NCBI RefSeq assembly: GCF_004339805.1 | Contig: NZ_SLUI01000010.1 | Span: 62,001-126,000 of the forward strand | Source: Anaerospora hongkongensis | GTDB lineage: Bacteria; Bacillota; Negativicutes; Sporomusales; DSM-15969 | Reading direction: 5' to 3' | Length of the DNA stretch: 64,000 bases | Part shown: positions 27,017-35,687 of the stretch, piece after piece | Layout of the letters: every line of letters starts with the position of its first letter | Numbering within the stretch: the first letter of the stretch is position 1 | The notes under the pieces: model-generated | The model's database searches: none | What the model saw: only the letters and a program-made list of their open reading frames with translations | Told to the model about the DNA's origin: nothing | Position numbers and translations under genes: made by a program

Positions 27017-28678
27017 ATGGTATTTCATTTGTCGCGCATTAGTAAAATGTGCGTATTTTTTGGCTTTTTTACAGTGCTGTTATTAGGCAGACTATTTTTT
27101 CTACAACTGATCGAAGGCCCAAAGCTGACCTTGGAGAGCTTAAGCAGCCGGGTACAGGAGGTGCCGGTGGATATTGCCCGCGGAGAGATTTTGGACAGGA
27201 ATCAGGTACCTCTGACGAATACGGCACAGCATTTCAGTATTGTCATTTTTCCTGATCAGTTAAAAAGCTCTGCGCAAATTGCCCAACAGCTTGCAGCAAT
27301 CAGCGGTAAAGATGAGATGAAGATTATGTCTCTCTTACAGTCAAATCAGCGGCCCTTTAAATTAAAGACGGATTTAGATGCGGTTACGGCCCAAAAAATC
27401 AATCATCTAAAACTGCCAGGGGTGCTGGCGGTAGCGGAAAAAGTGCGGTACGGCTTTACCTCGCTTGGTGCGCATATCGTTGGCTATACCAATATGGCAG
27501 ATAACAAGGGTGTCAGCGGGCTGGAAGCTATGTATGACGATGTACTCCGCGGCAGCCAGCCGGAATATGTGGCAGCTATGGTAGATGCAACGCAGCAGCT
27601 GATTCCGGGACTTGGTTATAAAAAGCTGCGCATCGGTGAAGGCACAGGCCCCAGCCATGTTGTCCTGACAATTGATACGCGGATTCAAAAAATAGTGGAA
27701 GCCATTATGGATAAACAGATTGAAAAGGGAGCGGTAGTCGTTATGCGCCCTTCGACCGGTGAAATCCTGGCAATGGCATCCCGTCCTAATTTTGACGCAA
27801 ATAATTTAGACAGTTACTTGACCAGCAGCACAGCTCCTTTTATGAATCGTGCACTGGCTGCTTATCAGCCGGGCTCCGTATTTAAACTGGTATTAGCTGC
27901 AGCCGCTTTGGAAAACAAAGTTGTGAAGCCGCAGGATGTATTCTTTGATCCGGGCTATGTTGATGTAAATAATATACGAATTAAAGGCTGGGACTTTGAA
28001 AAGGGACCCAGGGGAAAAATATCCTTTACTGATGCCATTGCGTATTCCAGCAATCCTGTAATAATCAATGTAGGCTTAAAGCTGGGGGCTGAAGAACTCA
28101 TTACCTATGCTAAGCGCCTTGGTTTTGGTACCAGGACGAAATTACATTTTGATGGTGAAGCCGATGGCAATTTACCGGCAGCGGAAGCGCTTTATCCCGG
28201 AGATTTGGCCAATTTGTCAATTGGCCAGGGATTCCTAGAGGCAACTCCCTTGCAAGTAGCTTCGCTGATTGGCACTATTGTTAATGATGGCATTAAAGTT
28301 GGACCAAGTCTGGTCAGTCGTTTTGTTACACCGGAAGGCACAGTAATTAAGAACTTTCCTTTATCCCGCGGCGCCAGGGTCTTAGATAAGCAAACAGCAG
28401 TACAGCTGCGTGCAATGATGACAGCTGTTACCCAATATGGAACGGGCCAGGAGGCATATGTTGAAAAAGGCGGATCAGCTGGCAAAACAGGCTCAGCCGA
28501 AACAGGCCATTATGACAAGTCCGGCAAAAGCTTGAGCCATGCCTGGTTTGCCGGATATGCTCCTTTAGATAATCCAGCTTATGTTATTGTTGTTTTCGTC
28601 GAAGACGGTATGTCCGGCGGTGACGTTGCAGCTCCGATATTTCGTGAAATTGCTGAAGCTGTTTTAGCGATTAATTAG
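27017..28678 (+). CDS. Penicillin-binding protein, class B transpeptidase (PBP2/FtsI-like)
   Basis: A 553-aa monofunctional transpeptidase that cross-links peptidoglycan outside the membrane. One N-terminal membrane anchor (about residues 8-28) is followed by the dimerisation domain (RGEILDRNQVPL block near 56) and the transpeptidase domain. Active-site motifs: SxxK in QPGSVFKL near residue 285, SxN in YSSNPV near 344, KTG in GKTGSAE near 490. It is shorter than division FtsI with PASTA repeats, and none are seen. GAGGTGACGG precedes ATG 27017. Elongation, division or spore role cannot be told from sequence. Confidence 0.9.
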   Translation: MVFHLSRISKMCVFFGFFTVLLLGRLFFLQLIEGPKLTLESLSSRVQEVPVDIARGEILDRNQVPLTNTAQHFSIVIFPDQLKSSAQIAQQLAAISGKDEMKIMSLLQSNQRPFKLKTDLDAVTAQKINHLKLPGVLAVAEKVRYGFTSLGAHIVGYTNMADNKGVSGLEAMYDDVLRGSQPEYVAAMVDATQQLIPGLGYKKLRIGEGTGPSHVVLTIDTRIQKIVEAIMDKQIEKGAVVVMRPSTGEILAMASRPNFDANNLDSYLTSSTAPFMNRALAAYQPGSVFKLVLAAAALENKVVKPQDVFFDPGYVDVNNIRIKGWDFEKGPRGKISFTDAIAYSSNPVIINVGLKLGAEELITYAKRLGFGTRTKLHFDGEADGNLPAAEALYPGDLANLSIGQGFLEATPLQVASLIGTIVNDGIKVGPSLVSRFVTPEGTVIKNFPLSRGARVLDKQTAVQLRAMMTAVTQYGTGQEAYVEKGGSAGKTGSAETGHYDKSGKSLSHAWFAGYAPLDNPAYVIVVFVEDGMSGGDVAAPIFREIAEAVLAIN

Positions 28679-28741
28679 AATATTATTCTAGTCAAAAGAT
28701 TTAAATTATGGTAATATGTATAAGTTAATATCATAATGCGG

Positions 28742-28788
28742 CGTAATGCTCCGCTGATATCACCAACAGTATGTGATGTCATATTACG
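28742..28788 (+). repeat. Inverted repeat in the leader before pepP
   Basis: CGTAAT (28742) pairs with ATTACG (28783), and inside it TGATATCAC (28755) pairs with GTGATGTCA (28773) over nine positions with one G-U, around a nine-base loop. It lies 60-110 bases before pepP. It could be an operator or an RNA hairpin; no T run follows, so it is not a terminator. The rest of this 170-base gap shows nothing clear. Confidence 0.5.
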
Positions 28789-28848
28789 ACTTTAGCTTTT
28801 GCAGATTACAAAACAGGCTGTATTTGCGATAAGGAATGGTGGTATGTC

Positions 28849-29916
28849 ATGAATCATCGGCTTAATCGACTCCGCGAATTATGTGCCAGCAAAAAGCTTG
28901 ATGGCTTTATTATCACAAAACCGGAGAATCGTCTGTACTTCAGCGGTTTTAGCGGTACTTCAGGGTTATTGCTGATTACCGGCAGTGATGCAAAATTGCT
29001 GACTGATTTTCGTTATGTTACGCAAGCACAAACCCAAGCTCCTGATTTTGACGTAGTGCGTCATGGAATTACCATTTATAAAACGCTTGCTCAGACAGTT
29101 AATGACCTAGGCGTTAAGAGGCTCGGGTTCGAAATGGACTATGTTACCTGGGCTGACTATCAAGCCATGCAAAGTGACCTTTCCGGTATTGAATTAGTTC
29201 CGCACAAAATAGACGAATTGCGTATGATGAAAGATGCAGCCGAACTTGCGGCATTAAAAAAGGCGGTTTGGATTGCCGATCAGGCCTTTTCCCATATCAT
29301 AACCTATATTCGCCCTGGCATGACGGAGCGGGAAGTGGCATTAGAATTAGAATACAGCATGCGGCGGTTAGGAGCTGAGAAATCAGCTTTTGATATTATA
29401 CTAGCGTCAGGTGTGCGATCATCCTTGCCTCACGGGGTTGCATCAGATAAGGTTATTGAACAAGGTGATTTTGTCACAATGGATTTTGGCGCTGTTTACA
29501 ATGGCTATCATTCGGATATTACCCGGACGATTATTATGGGACAAGCCAGTGACAAGCAACGGCAGCTATATGATACAGTGCTTCAGGCACAGCTCGCAGG
29601 TGTTGCAGCTGTTCAGCCTGGCAGGACGGGAAAACAAATTGATGAGATTTCCCGCAATATTATCACTAATGCCGGTTACGGTAATTATTTTGGTCACGGT
29701 TTGGGTCATGGGGTTGGACTAAATATCCATGAGGAGCCTCGTCTGTCCCCAGGAGGTGACACGGTGTTGGAAGCCGCCATGACAGTTACTGTTGAACCGG
29801 GTATTTATATTCCCGACTGGGGTGGCGTCCGCATTGAAGATACAGTTGTTGTTGTGTCCGCAGGTTGTGATGTTTTAACAGCTAGCAGTAAACAACTGAT
29901 ACAAGTAGAGCGATAA
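28849..29916 (+). CDS. pepP: Xaa-Pro aminopeptidase (M24 family)
   Basis: A 355-aa metallopeptidase with the pita-bread fold, removing N-terminal residues before proline. The creatinase-like N-domain (about 1-130) precedes the catalytic domain. Metal ligands are visible: the two aspartates in MDFGAVYNGYHSDITRT near residue 208, the histidine in GHGLGHGVGLNIHEEP near residue 283, and glutamates in TVEPGIYI and VRIEDTV. The pepP-efp-spoIIIA order is as in Bacillus (yqhT-efp), and the protein is commonly co-transcribed with efp. Confidence 0.93.
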   Translation: MNHRLNRLRELCASKKLDGFIITKPENRLYFSGFSGTSGLLLITGSDAKLLTDFRYVTQAQTQAPDFDVVRHGITIYKTLAQTVNDLGVKRLGFEMDYVTWADYQAMQSDLSGIELVPHKIDELRMMKDAAELAALKKAVWIADQAFSHIITYIRPGMTEREVALELEYSMRRLGAEKSAFDIILASGVRSSLPHGVASDKVIEQGDFVTMDFGAVYNGYHSDITRTIIMGQASDKQRQLYDTVLQAQLAGVAAVQPGRTGKQIDEISRNIITNAGYGNYFGHGLGHGVGLNIHEEPRLSPGGDTVLEAAMTVTVEPGIYIPDWGGVRIEDTVVVVSAGCDVLTASSKQLIQVER

Positions 29917-29931
29917 TTAGGAGGTTAAACA

Positions 29932-30489
29932 ATGATATCGAGTAATGATTTTCGTCCAGGTGTAACAATTGAATATGATGGAAATGTTTGGCAGATTGTG
30001 GATTTTCAACACGTTAAGCCAGGTAAAGGTGCTGCTTTTGTACGGGCTAAAATGAAAAATATCCAAACTGGTGCTGTTGTTGAACGTACTTTTAATCCCG
30101 GCGAAAAACTTCCTAAGGCTCATATTGATCGTCGCGATATGCAATATCTTTATGAAAGTGACGAAGAATATAATTTTATGGATAATGAAAACTTTGAACA
30201 AATTATCATGACCAGTGACCAATTGGGTGCAGCTAAAAATTTCTTAAAAGAAAATATGAACATTGAAGTCATGTTCTTTCAAGGTCTCGTAATTGGTGTC
30301 GAGCTGCCGTACTCCGTTGAACTGCGCGTGGTTGAGACTGATCCCGGCATCCGTGGTGACACTGCAACAGGCGGTACGAAACCTGCTAAGCTGGAAACCG
30401 GTTATACAGTGAAGGTGCCATTATTCATTAATACCGACGATGTCCTCAGAATCGATACTCGCAGCGGCGAATATATCGAGAGAGCATAA
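29932..30489 (+). CDS. efp: Translation elongation factor P
   Basis: A 185-aa three-domain factor that rescues ribosomes at polyproline. It starts [17 protein letters not shown]. The loop that reaches the peptidyl-transferase centre is [10 protein letters not shown], with lysine 32 as the likely modification site, as in Bacillus EF-P. Domain III ends in the [19 protein letters not shown] region, given here by position (about 167-185). AGGAGG sits nine bases before ATG 29932, 15 bases after pepP. Confidence 0.98.
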   Translation: MISSNDFRPGVTIEYDGNVWQIVDFQHVKPGKGAAFVRAKMKNIQTGAVVERTFNPGEKLPKAHIDRRDMQYLYESDEEYNFMDNENFEQIIMTSDQLGAAKNFLKENMNIEVMFFQGLVIGVELPYSVELRVVETDPGIRGDTATGGTKPAKLETGYTVKVPLFINTDDVLRIDTRSGEYIERA

Positions 30490-30497
30490 ATTTGCTT

Positions 30498-30567
30498 GCC
30501 CCCATTGTTATGTTTTTTGTTGAAGCCGGGAATAATAGCGGTGTACAGCAGCATAGCAAAAGGGGGC
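30498..30567 (+). repeat. Long-range hairpin that could cover the next ribosome site
   Basis: GCCCCCATTGTTATG (30498-30512) is nearly complementary to CATAGCAAAAGGGGGC (30552-30567): six G-C pairs, then three, then four, with one mismatch and one bulge, around a loop of about 40 bases. The right arm contains the AAGGGGG ribosome site of the CD1247-type gene and is followed by TTTATATTT, so it may act as a weak terminator after efp or as a translation block. Confidence 0.4.
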
Positions 30568-30576
30568 TTTATATTT

Positions 30577-31032
30577 ATGGGAAACTTAAAAGAGCAAGTA
30601 GCCTATCTGCAGGGACTGACTAAAGGTTTAAATCTAAATGAAAACTCTGCAGAAGGAAAAATGCTGTTAAAAATCGTCGATGTTTTAGACAGTTTTGCCG
30701 AAGAAATCCAATGTGTAAATGTGGCACAAGAAGATTTGGAAACGTATATGGAAACAATTGATGAAGATCTTACTGATCTGGAAGATGAGGTTTATGTCGA
30801 CTCCTATGAAGATTCCGATTTAGGAGAAGAATACGAAGACGATTTCGTTGAAGTCGCCTGCCCTGTTTGCCATGAGGAAGTCACCTTTGATGCCGATATT
30901 TTAGATGATGAGGATGCCATTGAAGTAACCTGCCCACATTGCGGCGGAGTAGTCTATGATAACACTCTGGCCTTTGATGAAGATGAATTGGACAACCTTG
31001 ATACCCGCCATACGATGCACCCTGGTGTATAA
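30577..31032 (+). CDS. CD1247 N-terminal-domain protein with zinc ribbon
   Basis: A 151-aa acidic protein. Residues about 1-50 (MGNLKEQVAYLQGLTKGLNL onward) match the CD1247 N-terminal domain of spore-forming Clostridia and Negativicutes. An acidic linker and a C-terminal zinc ribbon with two cysteine pairs (CPVC near 93 and CPHC near 118) follow. Function unknown; the position between efp and the spoIIIA operon is suggestive only. ATG 30577 is chosen over upstream in-frame codons because the product then starts at the family boundary and AAGGGGG lies 10-11 bases upstream. Confidence 0.85.
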   Translation: MGNLKEQVAYLQGLTKGLNLNENSAEGKMLLKIVDVLDSFAEEIQCVNVAQEDLETYMETIDEDLTDLEDEVYVDSYEDSDLGEEYEDDFVEVACPVCHEEVTFDADILDDEDAIEVTCPHCGGVVYDNTLAFDEDELDNLDTRHTMHPGV

Positions 31033-31054
31033 GGCCTGAAATAGGAAAATAAAT

Positions 31055-31089
31055 AAAAAAAGATTTGGTACATACCAAGTCTTTTTTTA
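31055..31089 (+). terminator. Rho-independent terminator before spoIIIAA
   Basis: AAAAAGATTTGGT and ACCAAGTCTTTTT pair over 13 positions with one G-U around a four-base loop, with a T run. The symmetry means it could work on both strands. Confidence 0.9.
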
Positions 31090-31100
31090 TTTATTTTTGA

Positions 31101-31129
31101 GCATAAAGTTGCGTCTTGGACCATATCTA
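31101..31129 (+). promoter_or_regulatory. Candidate sigma-E promoter of the spoIIIA operon
   Basis: GCATAAA (31101-31107) and CATATCTA (31122-31129), 14 bases apart, resemble the mother-cell sigma-E consensus (ATA-type -35, CATA-type -10). The B. subtilis spoIIIA operon is transcribed by sigma-E, which supports the reading. The match is partial. Confidence 0.45.
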
Positions 31130-31149
31130 TGTAAAGAAAGGAGTGGCCT

Positions 31150-32151
31150 ATGGACGATCATTCTGCTCTGGAAAAACAAATTTGCCCGGTTATTGCGCCA
31201 AGAATCGCGGCTGGTATACAAAAGCTATCTTCGCTATACAAAACACAAATTACTGAGATTCGTCTACGGACGGGCTTGCCTGTGCTGATTGTCATGGGAG
31301 TTACTGACCATATGCTTACTGAGGCAGGAACTCTAACTGAACTGAAAGAGCAGGCACTAATCTGCAGTCATGATGATTTGCAGCGGACTCTGCAAATCAT
31401 CAGCAGAAATTCATTGTATGCTTTTGAGGAAGAATTACGCTCCGGATTCATTACGATACATGGTGGTCATCGTATCGGCGTAGCCGGTCAGGCGCTGCTT
31501 GAGCAAGGAACGATAAAAACTCTTAAAAATATTAGTTCTCTTACCATTCGCATTGCCCGGCAGGTAATAGGCTGTGCCAAACCAATAATGCCTTATCTTG
31601 TAAGCGCAGAAGGGACTGCGCTTAGTACCTTAATTATCTCGCCGCCACGCTGCGGTAAGACAACCATACTGCGCGATATTGCACGGTATTTCAGCACAGG
31701 GATAAGCTGGCTGAAAATGCCAGGGTGGCAGGTAGGTATTGTGGATGAGCGTTCAGAAATTGGCGCATGCCGTGATGGTATTCCTACCATGGACTTAGGG
31801 CCGCGTGCTGATATTCTCGATGGCTGTCCGAAAGCAGTAGGAATGCTGATGCTGATTCGTTCCATGTCTCCACAAGTCATTATTACAGATGAACTTGGAC
31901 GTGCTGAAGATTGTAATGCCGTCCGGGAAGCCTTGCACAGCGGAGTTGCTGTTGTGGCCAGTGTTCATGGAAAAAGTCAGGAAGACATAAAAAACAGGCC
32001 CTATGTGGGTGAATTAATTCAGAACCATTATTTTGAAAGGTATGTTGTTTTAAGTGATCATCCCCACCCTGGTACTATTGAGCAGATTATCGCTGCCAGC
32101 AGCAGCGAAAGCTTATATAGCCGAAAAGGGGGAGTGAAAATATGTGGTTAA
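31150..32151 (+). CDS. spoIIIAA: Stage III sporulation protein AA (ATPase)
   Basis: The mother-cell cytosolic ATPase of the SpoIIIA-SpoIIQ channel that feeds the engulfed forespore, related to type II/IV secretion ATPases; 333 aa. The P-loop is ISPPRCGKTTILRD near residue 161, followed by a VDERSEIG Walker B-like block, the acidic DGCPK segment and the conserved SPQVIITDELG motif near residue 238. AAAGGAGTGG precedes ATG 31150. First of eight genes in the standard AA-AH order; it overlaps spoIIIAB by ten bases. Confidence 0.96.
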   Translation: MDDHSALEKQICPVIAPRIAAGIQKLSSLYKTQITEIRLRTGLPVLIVMGVTDHMLTEAGTLTELKEQALICSHDDLQRTLQIISRNSLYAFEEELRSGFITIHGGHRIGVAGQALLEQGTIKTLKNISSLTIRIARQVIGCAKPIMPYLVSAEGTALSTLIISPPRCGKTTILRDIARYFSTGISWLKMPGWQVGIVDERSEIGACRDGIPTMDLGPRADILDGCPKAVGMLMLIRSMSPQVIITDELGRAEDCNAVREALHSGVAVVASVHGKSQEDIKNRPYVGELIQNHYFERYVVLSDHPHPGTIEQIIAASSSESLYSRKGGVKICG

Positions 32152-32663
32152 AGATTGCCGGCAGTGTGTTGCTATTGTCTGCCAGTATTGCTATCGGGTT
32201 TCATTTGGCCTGGCGTTATGCGGAAAGGCCCCGGCAAATACGCCAGCTGCTTAGCTGCCTTGCGGCACTGCAGTCGTATATTTGTGTTTCAGCCATACCG
32301 TTAGGTGAGGCTTTTCGATTAAGCGCCGGCGGAGTGGACGGACCGGTTGCCCGCTTATTTCACCGTACAGGCTGTGCATTAACGGACAATGCACGAACAA
32401 CTCCTGATCTGGCCTTCTGGCAAATGTATCAGGATATGAGAGAGCAGCTTTTGCTCGAGAAAACAGAGCTGGAGATTATTCAGTTGTTTAGTAGTAATCT
32501 TGGCATGATGAACCGCGAAGAACAAGAAAAAAAATTAATATTGATTCAAGGTCAACTGCAAAAAGTCGAAGCAGAAGCTCTTGCCAAACGGGATCCCAAT
32601 ATGAAGATGTACCGGTATCTGGGCGTTTGCGGTGGTTTAGCAGCTGTTATTATGCTGATATAG
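32142..32663 (+). CDS. spoIIIAB: Stage III sporulation protein AB
   Basis: A 173-aa membrane protein of the SpoIIIA channel, similar in fold to type II secretion GspF. It has N-terminal (about residues 3-24) and C-terminal (about 155-173) membrane segments and a helical cytosolic middle with the ERPRQIRQLLSCLAALQ block. GTGAAAATATG context: GGGGGAG precedes ATG 32142 inside the end of spoIIIAA. It probably anchors the ATPase to the membrane. Confidence 0.93.
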   Translation: MWLKIAGSVLLLSASIAIGFHLAWRYAERPRQIRQLLSCLAALQSYICVSAIPLGEAFRLSAGGVDGPVARLFHRTGCALTDNARTTPDLAFWQMYQDMREQLLLEKTELEIIQLFSSNLGMMNREEQEKKLILIQGQLQKVEAEALAKRDPNMKMYRYLGVCGGLAAVIMLI

Positions 32664-32678
32664 AAAGGAGCATTACAA

Positions 32679-32876
32679 GTGGGACTGGATTTACTTTTTA
32701 AAATTGCCGGTGTTGGAATTTTGATTTCGGTATTTCACACCGCTTTAAAACAGGCTGGCAAGGAAGATATGGCACATTTATGTACTCTAGCCGGTTTTGC
32801 CGTAGTCTTAGTATGGGTCGTACAATTACTGGGCCGGTTGTTTACTACTGTTCAGGATGTTTTTAAGCTATTCTAA
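32679..32876 (+). CDS. spoIIIAC: Stage III sporulation protein AC
   Basis: A 65-aa protein with two membrane segments, typical SpoIIIAC length. It starts GLDLLFKIAGVGILI and has the FHTALKQAGKEDMAHL segment between its helices. GTG start at 32679 with AGAAAGGAGC about ten bases upstream. SpoIIIAC and AD are homologous membrane parts of the channel. Confidence 0.93.
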   Translation: MGLDLLFKIAGVGILISVFHTALKQAGKEDMAHLCTLAGFAVVLVWVVQLLGRLFTTVQDVFKLF

Positions 32877-32888
32877 GGGGTGTACGGC

Positions 32889-33275
32889 ATGGAGATTGTG
32901 CAAATTGTTGGACTAGGTTTTGTTGTAACCTTACTCATTCTTATTATTAAGCGACAAAAACCGGAACTTGCCGTTCAACTGAGTATTACGCTTGCCTCTA
33001 TTATCTTTCTCATGGTTCTTTCCAAACTAAGTGTTGTATTAAATTTATTCCGTGACTTGGCAGAAAAAGCACAAATCAGCCAAATGTACTTAAATACTAT
33101 TTTAAAAATTATTGGTATTGCTTATATTACGGAATTCGGTGCTCAAATCTGCCGGGATGCCGGCGAAGGAGCCGTTGCCGGTAAAATTGAATTTGCCGGA
33201 AAAATATTAGTCATGATAATGGCAATCCCCATAATCGCTCTGGTGCTGGATACAATTGTACGATTATTGCCGTAA
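32889..33275 (+). CDS. spoIIIAD: Stage III sporulation protein AD
   Basis: A 128-aa membrane protein with three to four hydrophobic segments, starting MEIVQIVGLGFVVTLLILII. The ITEFGAQICRDAGEGAVAGK segment is the conserved family core. ATG 32889 is chosen because AAGGGG is eight bases upstream; an in-frame GTG at 32880 overlaps that site. It lies 12 bases after spoIIIAC. Confidence 0.94.
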   Translation: MEIVQIVGLGFVVTLLILIIKRQKPELAVQLSITLASIIFLMVLSKLSVVLNLFRDLAEKAQISQMYLNTILKIIGIAYITEFGAQICRDAGEGAVAGKIEFAGKILVMIMAIPIIALVLDTIVRLLP

Positions 33276-33287
33276 GGTGGAATTAGT

Positions 33288-34445
33288 ATGCGAGTTGTGA
33301 TCATAACAATTATGCTGCTAATGAACTACTGTATTTGTTCGGCCGCTTCCACAGAAACGGAAGAACTCAGCATGAAATTATTCAATACCTTATCTGCTGA
33401 AAATATTAATCAGTTCATCAGCAATGTAAATCATGAACTAAACGAAGAGCTTCCCCTGCTGTCCCCGCAAACGATAAAGGATATTGCCAGCAACGGTTTG
33501 TCATATGACTGGCAAACGGTTATGCAGTCATTAATTTCCCGGCTGTTTAAAGAGTTTGCCGCCAATATTCATCTAATGGGCAAATTACTGTTTTTGGCGG
33601 TTCTCTGTGCGCTGCTGCAAAATCTGCAGAATTCGTTCGAAGGATCTGCTATTTCGCTATTAGCCTATGGGATTTGTTTTGTTTTTCTTACGGTGATTGC
33701 CTTAACGGCATTCTATAATGCGCTGGGCGTTGTCCGACAGACAGTACAGACAATGATCGGATTTATGGAAGCCTTGCTGCCGCTGCTAATTTCGCTGCTG
33801 GCCGGCATGGGGGCAATAACATCCGCATCGCTGTTTACGCCGCTAATGTTGTTTGTAATCAATACTGTCAGTGTAATTGTAAGAGATATTGTGCTGCCGC
33901 TGCTTTTTTTAACAGGTGTGCTAGAGTGTGTAAATTACTTGTCGGACCGATACCGCCTCAATAATCTGGCTAGTGTATTTAAGCAAGCCAGTATGATTAT
34001 TCTAGGGCTAACAATGGTTATCTTTATCGGCATTATCAGCATCCAGGGAGTCACAGGCAGTGTTGCGGATGGCCTGGCCCTTAGAACAGCAAAGTTTGCC
34101 ACGGCTACCTTTATTCCGGTTGTCGGCAAAATGTTTGCAGATACGGTAGAGCTGGTCATGGGAGCCTCTTTATTGCTAAAAAATGCTGTCGGGATTTTCG
34201 GTGTTTTGACGATTGTTCTGCTGTGCATTTTGCCGGTGATTAAGCTTGTTTCATTAATTCTCATTATCAAGGTTGCAGGTGCATTGATTGAGCCGATGGG
34301 GGATGAGCGGATGGCTAAATGCCTGGATGGCATCGGCAATAACCTGCTACTGGTATTTGGTGCCCTGCTTACGGTAGCATTAATGTTGTTTCTAGCAATT
34401 ACGATGATTATTGGAGCCGGCAGTATGGCTTTAATGCTGCGATAA
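33288..34445 (+). CDS. spoIIIAE: Stage III sporulation protein AE
   Basis: The largest membrane component of the SpoIIIA complex, 385 aa. An N-terminal signal-like segment (about residues 1-20) precedes a soluble stretch and about seven to eight membrane helices from residue 95 on. The family segment FKQASMIILGLTMVIFIG and the ATFIPVVGKMFADTVELVMG block are present. AAGGTGG precedes ATG 33288. Normal length. Confidence 0.95.
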   Translation: MRVVIITIMLLMNYCICSAASTETEELSMKLFNTLSAENINQFISNVNHELNEELPLLSPQTIKDIASNGLSYDWQTVMQSLISRLFKEFAANIHLMGKLLFLAVLCALLQNLQNSFEGSAISLLAYGICFVFLTVIALTAFYNALGVVRQTVQTMIGFMEALLPLLISLLAGMGAITSASLFTPLMLFVINTVSVIVRDIVLPLLFLTGVLECVNYLSDRYRLNNLASVFKQASMIILGLTMVIFIGIISIQGVTGSVADGLALRTAKFATATFIPVVGKMFADTVELVMGASLLLKNAVGIFGVLTIVLLCILPVIKLVSLILIIKVAGALIEPMGDERMAKCLDGIGNNLLLVFGALLTVALMLFLAITMIIGAGSMALMLR

Positions 34446-34458
34446 GGCGGGATTTGAC

Positions 34459-35055
34459 ATGATGGCAGAAATAACCGAATGGGTTAAAAGCATTGTAATG
34501 GTCGTTTTATTTGCCACATTTTTAGAGTTTTTGCTACCCGCCAGCAGCATGCAGCGGTTTGTCCGGGTGATTATGGGTTTATTTATTATGCTGTCTATTT
34601 TGAATCCATTAATCCATGTTCTGCATAGCCAGTTACTGCCCGAACCGGTTGCTGTCTTTGGCAATCCGGCGGCAAAATCAACAGAGGTGGAACGAATTTC
34701 CCGGGAAGCTGCCAAAGGTCGCAGTCAGTTAACTCATGAAATGTACCGCAAAGATTTGGCGAATCAAATCCGCGCACTGGTAATGGCTATTGAAGGGATT
34801 GCGGAGGTTAGGGTTGCCGTTGATACTAACGATCAGGAGGGCAGCAAAAATATAGGTGCTATTAAGCATATTACGCTATATGTTCAGCCGGGTGTGGCAG
34901 ATACAGGCCGTAAAATTCAAAAAATAACGATTAATACACCTACTGCTCAAAACAGGTCTGAATTATCAGCGGTCACGCGTGATAAAATCCGGCGTGTGAT
35001 AACTGAACTATACACGATTCGTGAAGATCAACTAACCATCCAACGCTTAAATTAA
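34459..35055 (+). CDS. spoIIIAF: Stage III sporulation protein AF
   Basis: A 198-aa protein with two N-terminal membrane segments (about residues 10-28 and 35-55) and a C-terminal soluble domain that, in structures of B. subtilis SpoIIIAF, has the ring-building motif fold shared with secretion proteins. ATG 34459 (or ATG 34462) follows a short gap after spoIIIAE. Confidence 0.93.
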   Translation: MMAEITEWVKSIVMVVLFATFLEFLLPASSMQRFVRVIMGLFIMLSILNPLIHVLHSQLLPEPVAVFGNPAAKSTEVERISREAAKGRSQLTHEMYRKDLANQIRALVMAIEGIAEVRVAVDTNDQEGSKNIGAIKHITLYVQPGVADTGRKIQKITINTPTAQNRSELSAVTRDKIRRVITELYTIREDQLTIQRLN

Positions 35056-35070
35056 GGAGGAAAAGAGAGC

Positions 35071-35676
35071 ATGAATACAATGGGGGAGTGGGCAGCCAAA
35101 GCGAAACGGCTATGGCCTTCCCAATTAATACAGGACGGCGTAATTAATATGCGGTTAATCCTGATTGGTCTTTTGGGGGTGGGCCTGCTCGTTGCCGGAG
35201 GTGTGTTTGACAGGCAGCAGCCAAAAGAAAGTACTGAGAGTGGTAAAGATACTAAGCCTCCTGCCGCTGTCATTAATCGCAGCTATGAAGATATATTAGA
35301 GGCAAAGCTGGCCAATGTCTTGTCGCAGGTTAAGGGGGCTGGATCTGTCGCTATCAGCATAACTTTGGAAAATACAGGTTCGCAGGAACATGCTAAAAAT
35401 GTAATAAAGGAAAATAAGACAATTCAAGAAAAAGATACTGGCGGCGGAGTAAGGACTACTACAGAAAGCAAAGAAAGTGAACAAATTTTAATGAGCAGAG
35501 AGAATGGTGCCGATCATCCGGTTATGGTCAAAGAAACGAAACCATCTATTAAAGGGATATTAGTAATTGCCGAGGGTGCTGGTGATTCAACGGTAAAAGC
35601 CAATTTGACGAAAGCGGTAGAAGCGGGTATGGGAGTTGCTCCCTATAAAATTACAGTACTTCCACAAAGAAAGTGA
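35071..35676 (+). CDS. spoIIIAG: Stage III sporulation protein AG
   Basis: A 201-aa single-pass protein (membrane segment about residues 26-44) whose soluble domain in B. subtilis forms a large ring in the space between mother cell and forespore. The soluble part carries the ring-building motif interrupted by a polar insert rich in Lys, Glu and Thr (about residues 105-145), as in the family. AAGGAGG precedes ATG 35071 by ten bases. Its last bases overlap the region just before spoIIIAH. Confidence 0.94.
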   Translation: MNTMGEWAAKAKRLWPSQLIQDGVINMRLILIGLLGVGLLVAGGVFDRQQPKESTESGKDTKPPAAVINRSYEDILEAKLANVLSQVKGAGSVAISITLENTGSQEHAKNVIKENKTIQEKDTGGGVRTTTESKESEQILMSRENGADHPVMVKETKPSIKGILVIAEGAGDSTVKANLTKAVEAGMGVAPYKITVLPQRK

Positions 35677-35687
35677 GGTTAAGACTA

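Noticed and set aside
33935..34339. A 134-codon minus-strand frame inside spoIIIAE
   Set aside because: Antisense shadow of a conserved membrane protein gene; low-complexity translation.
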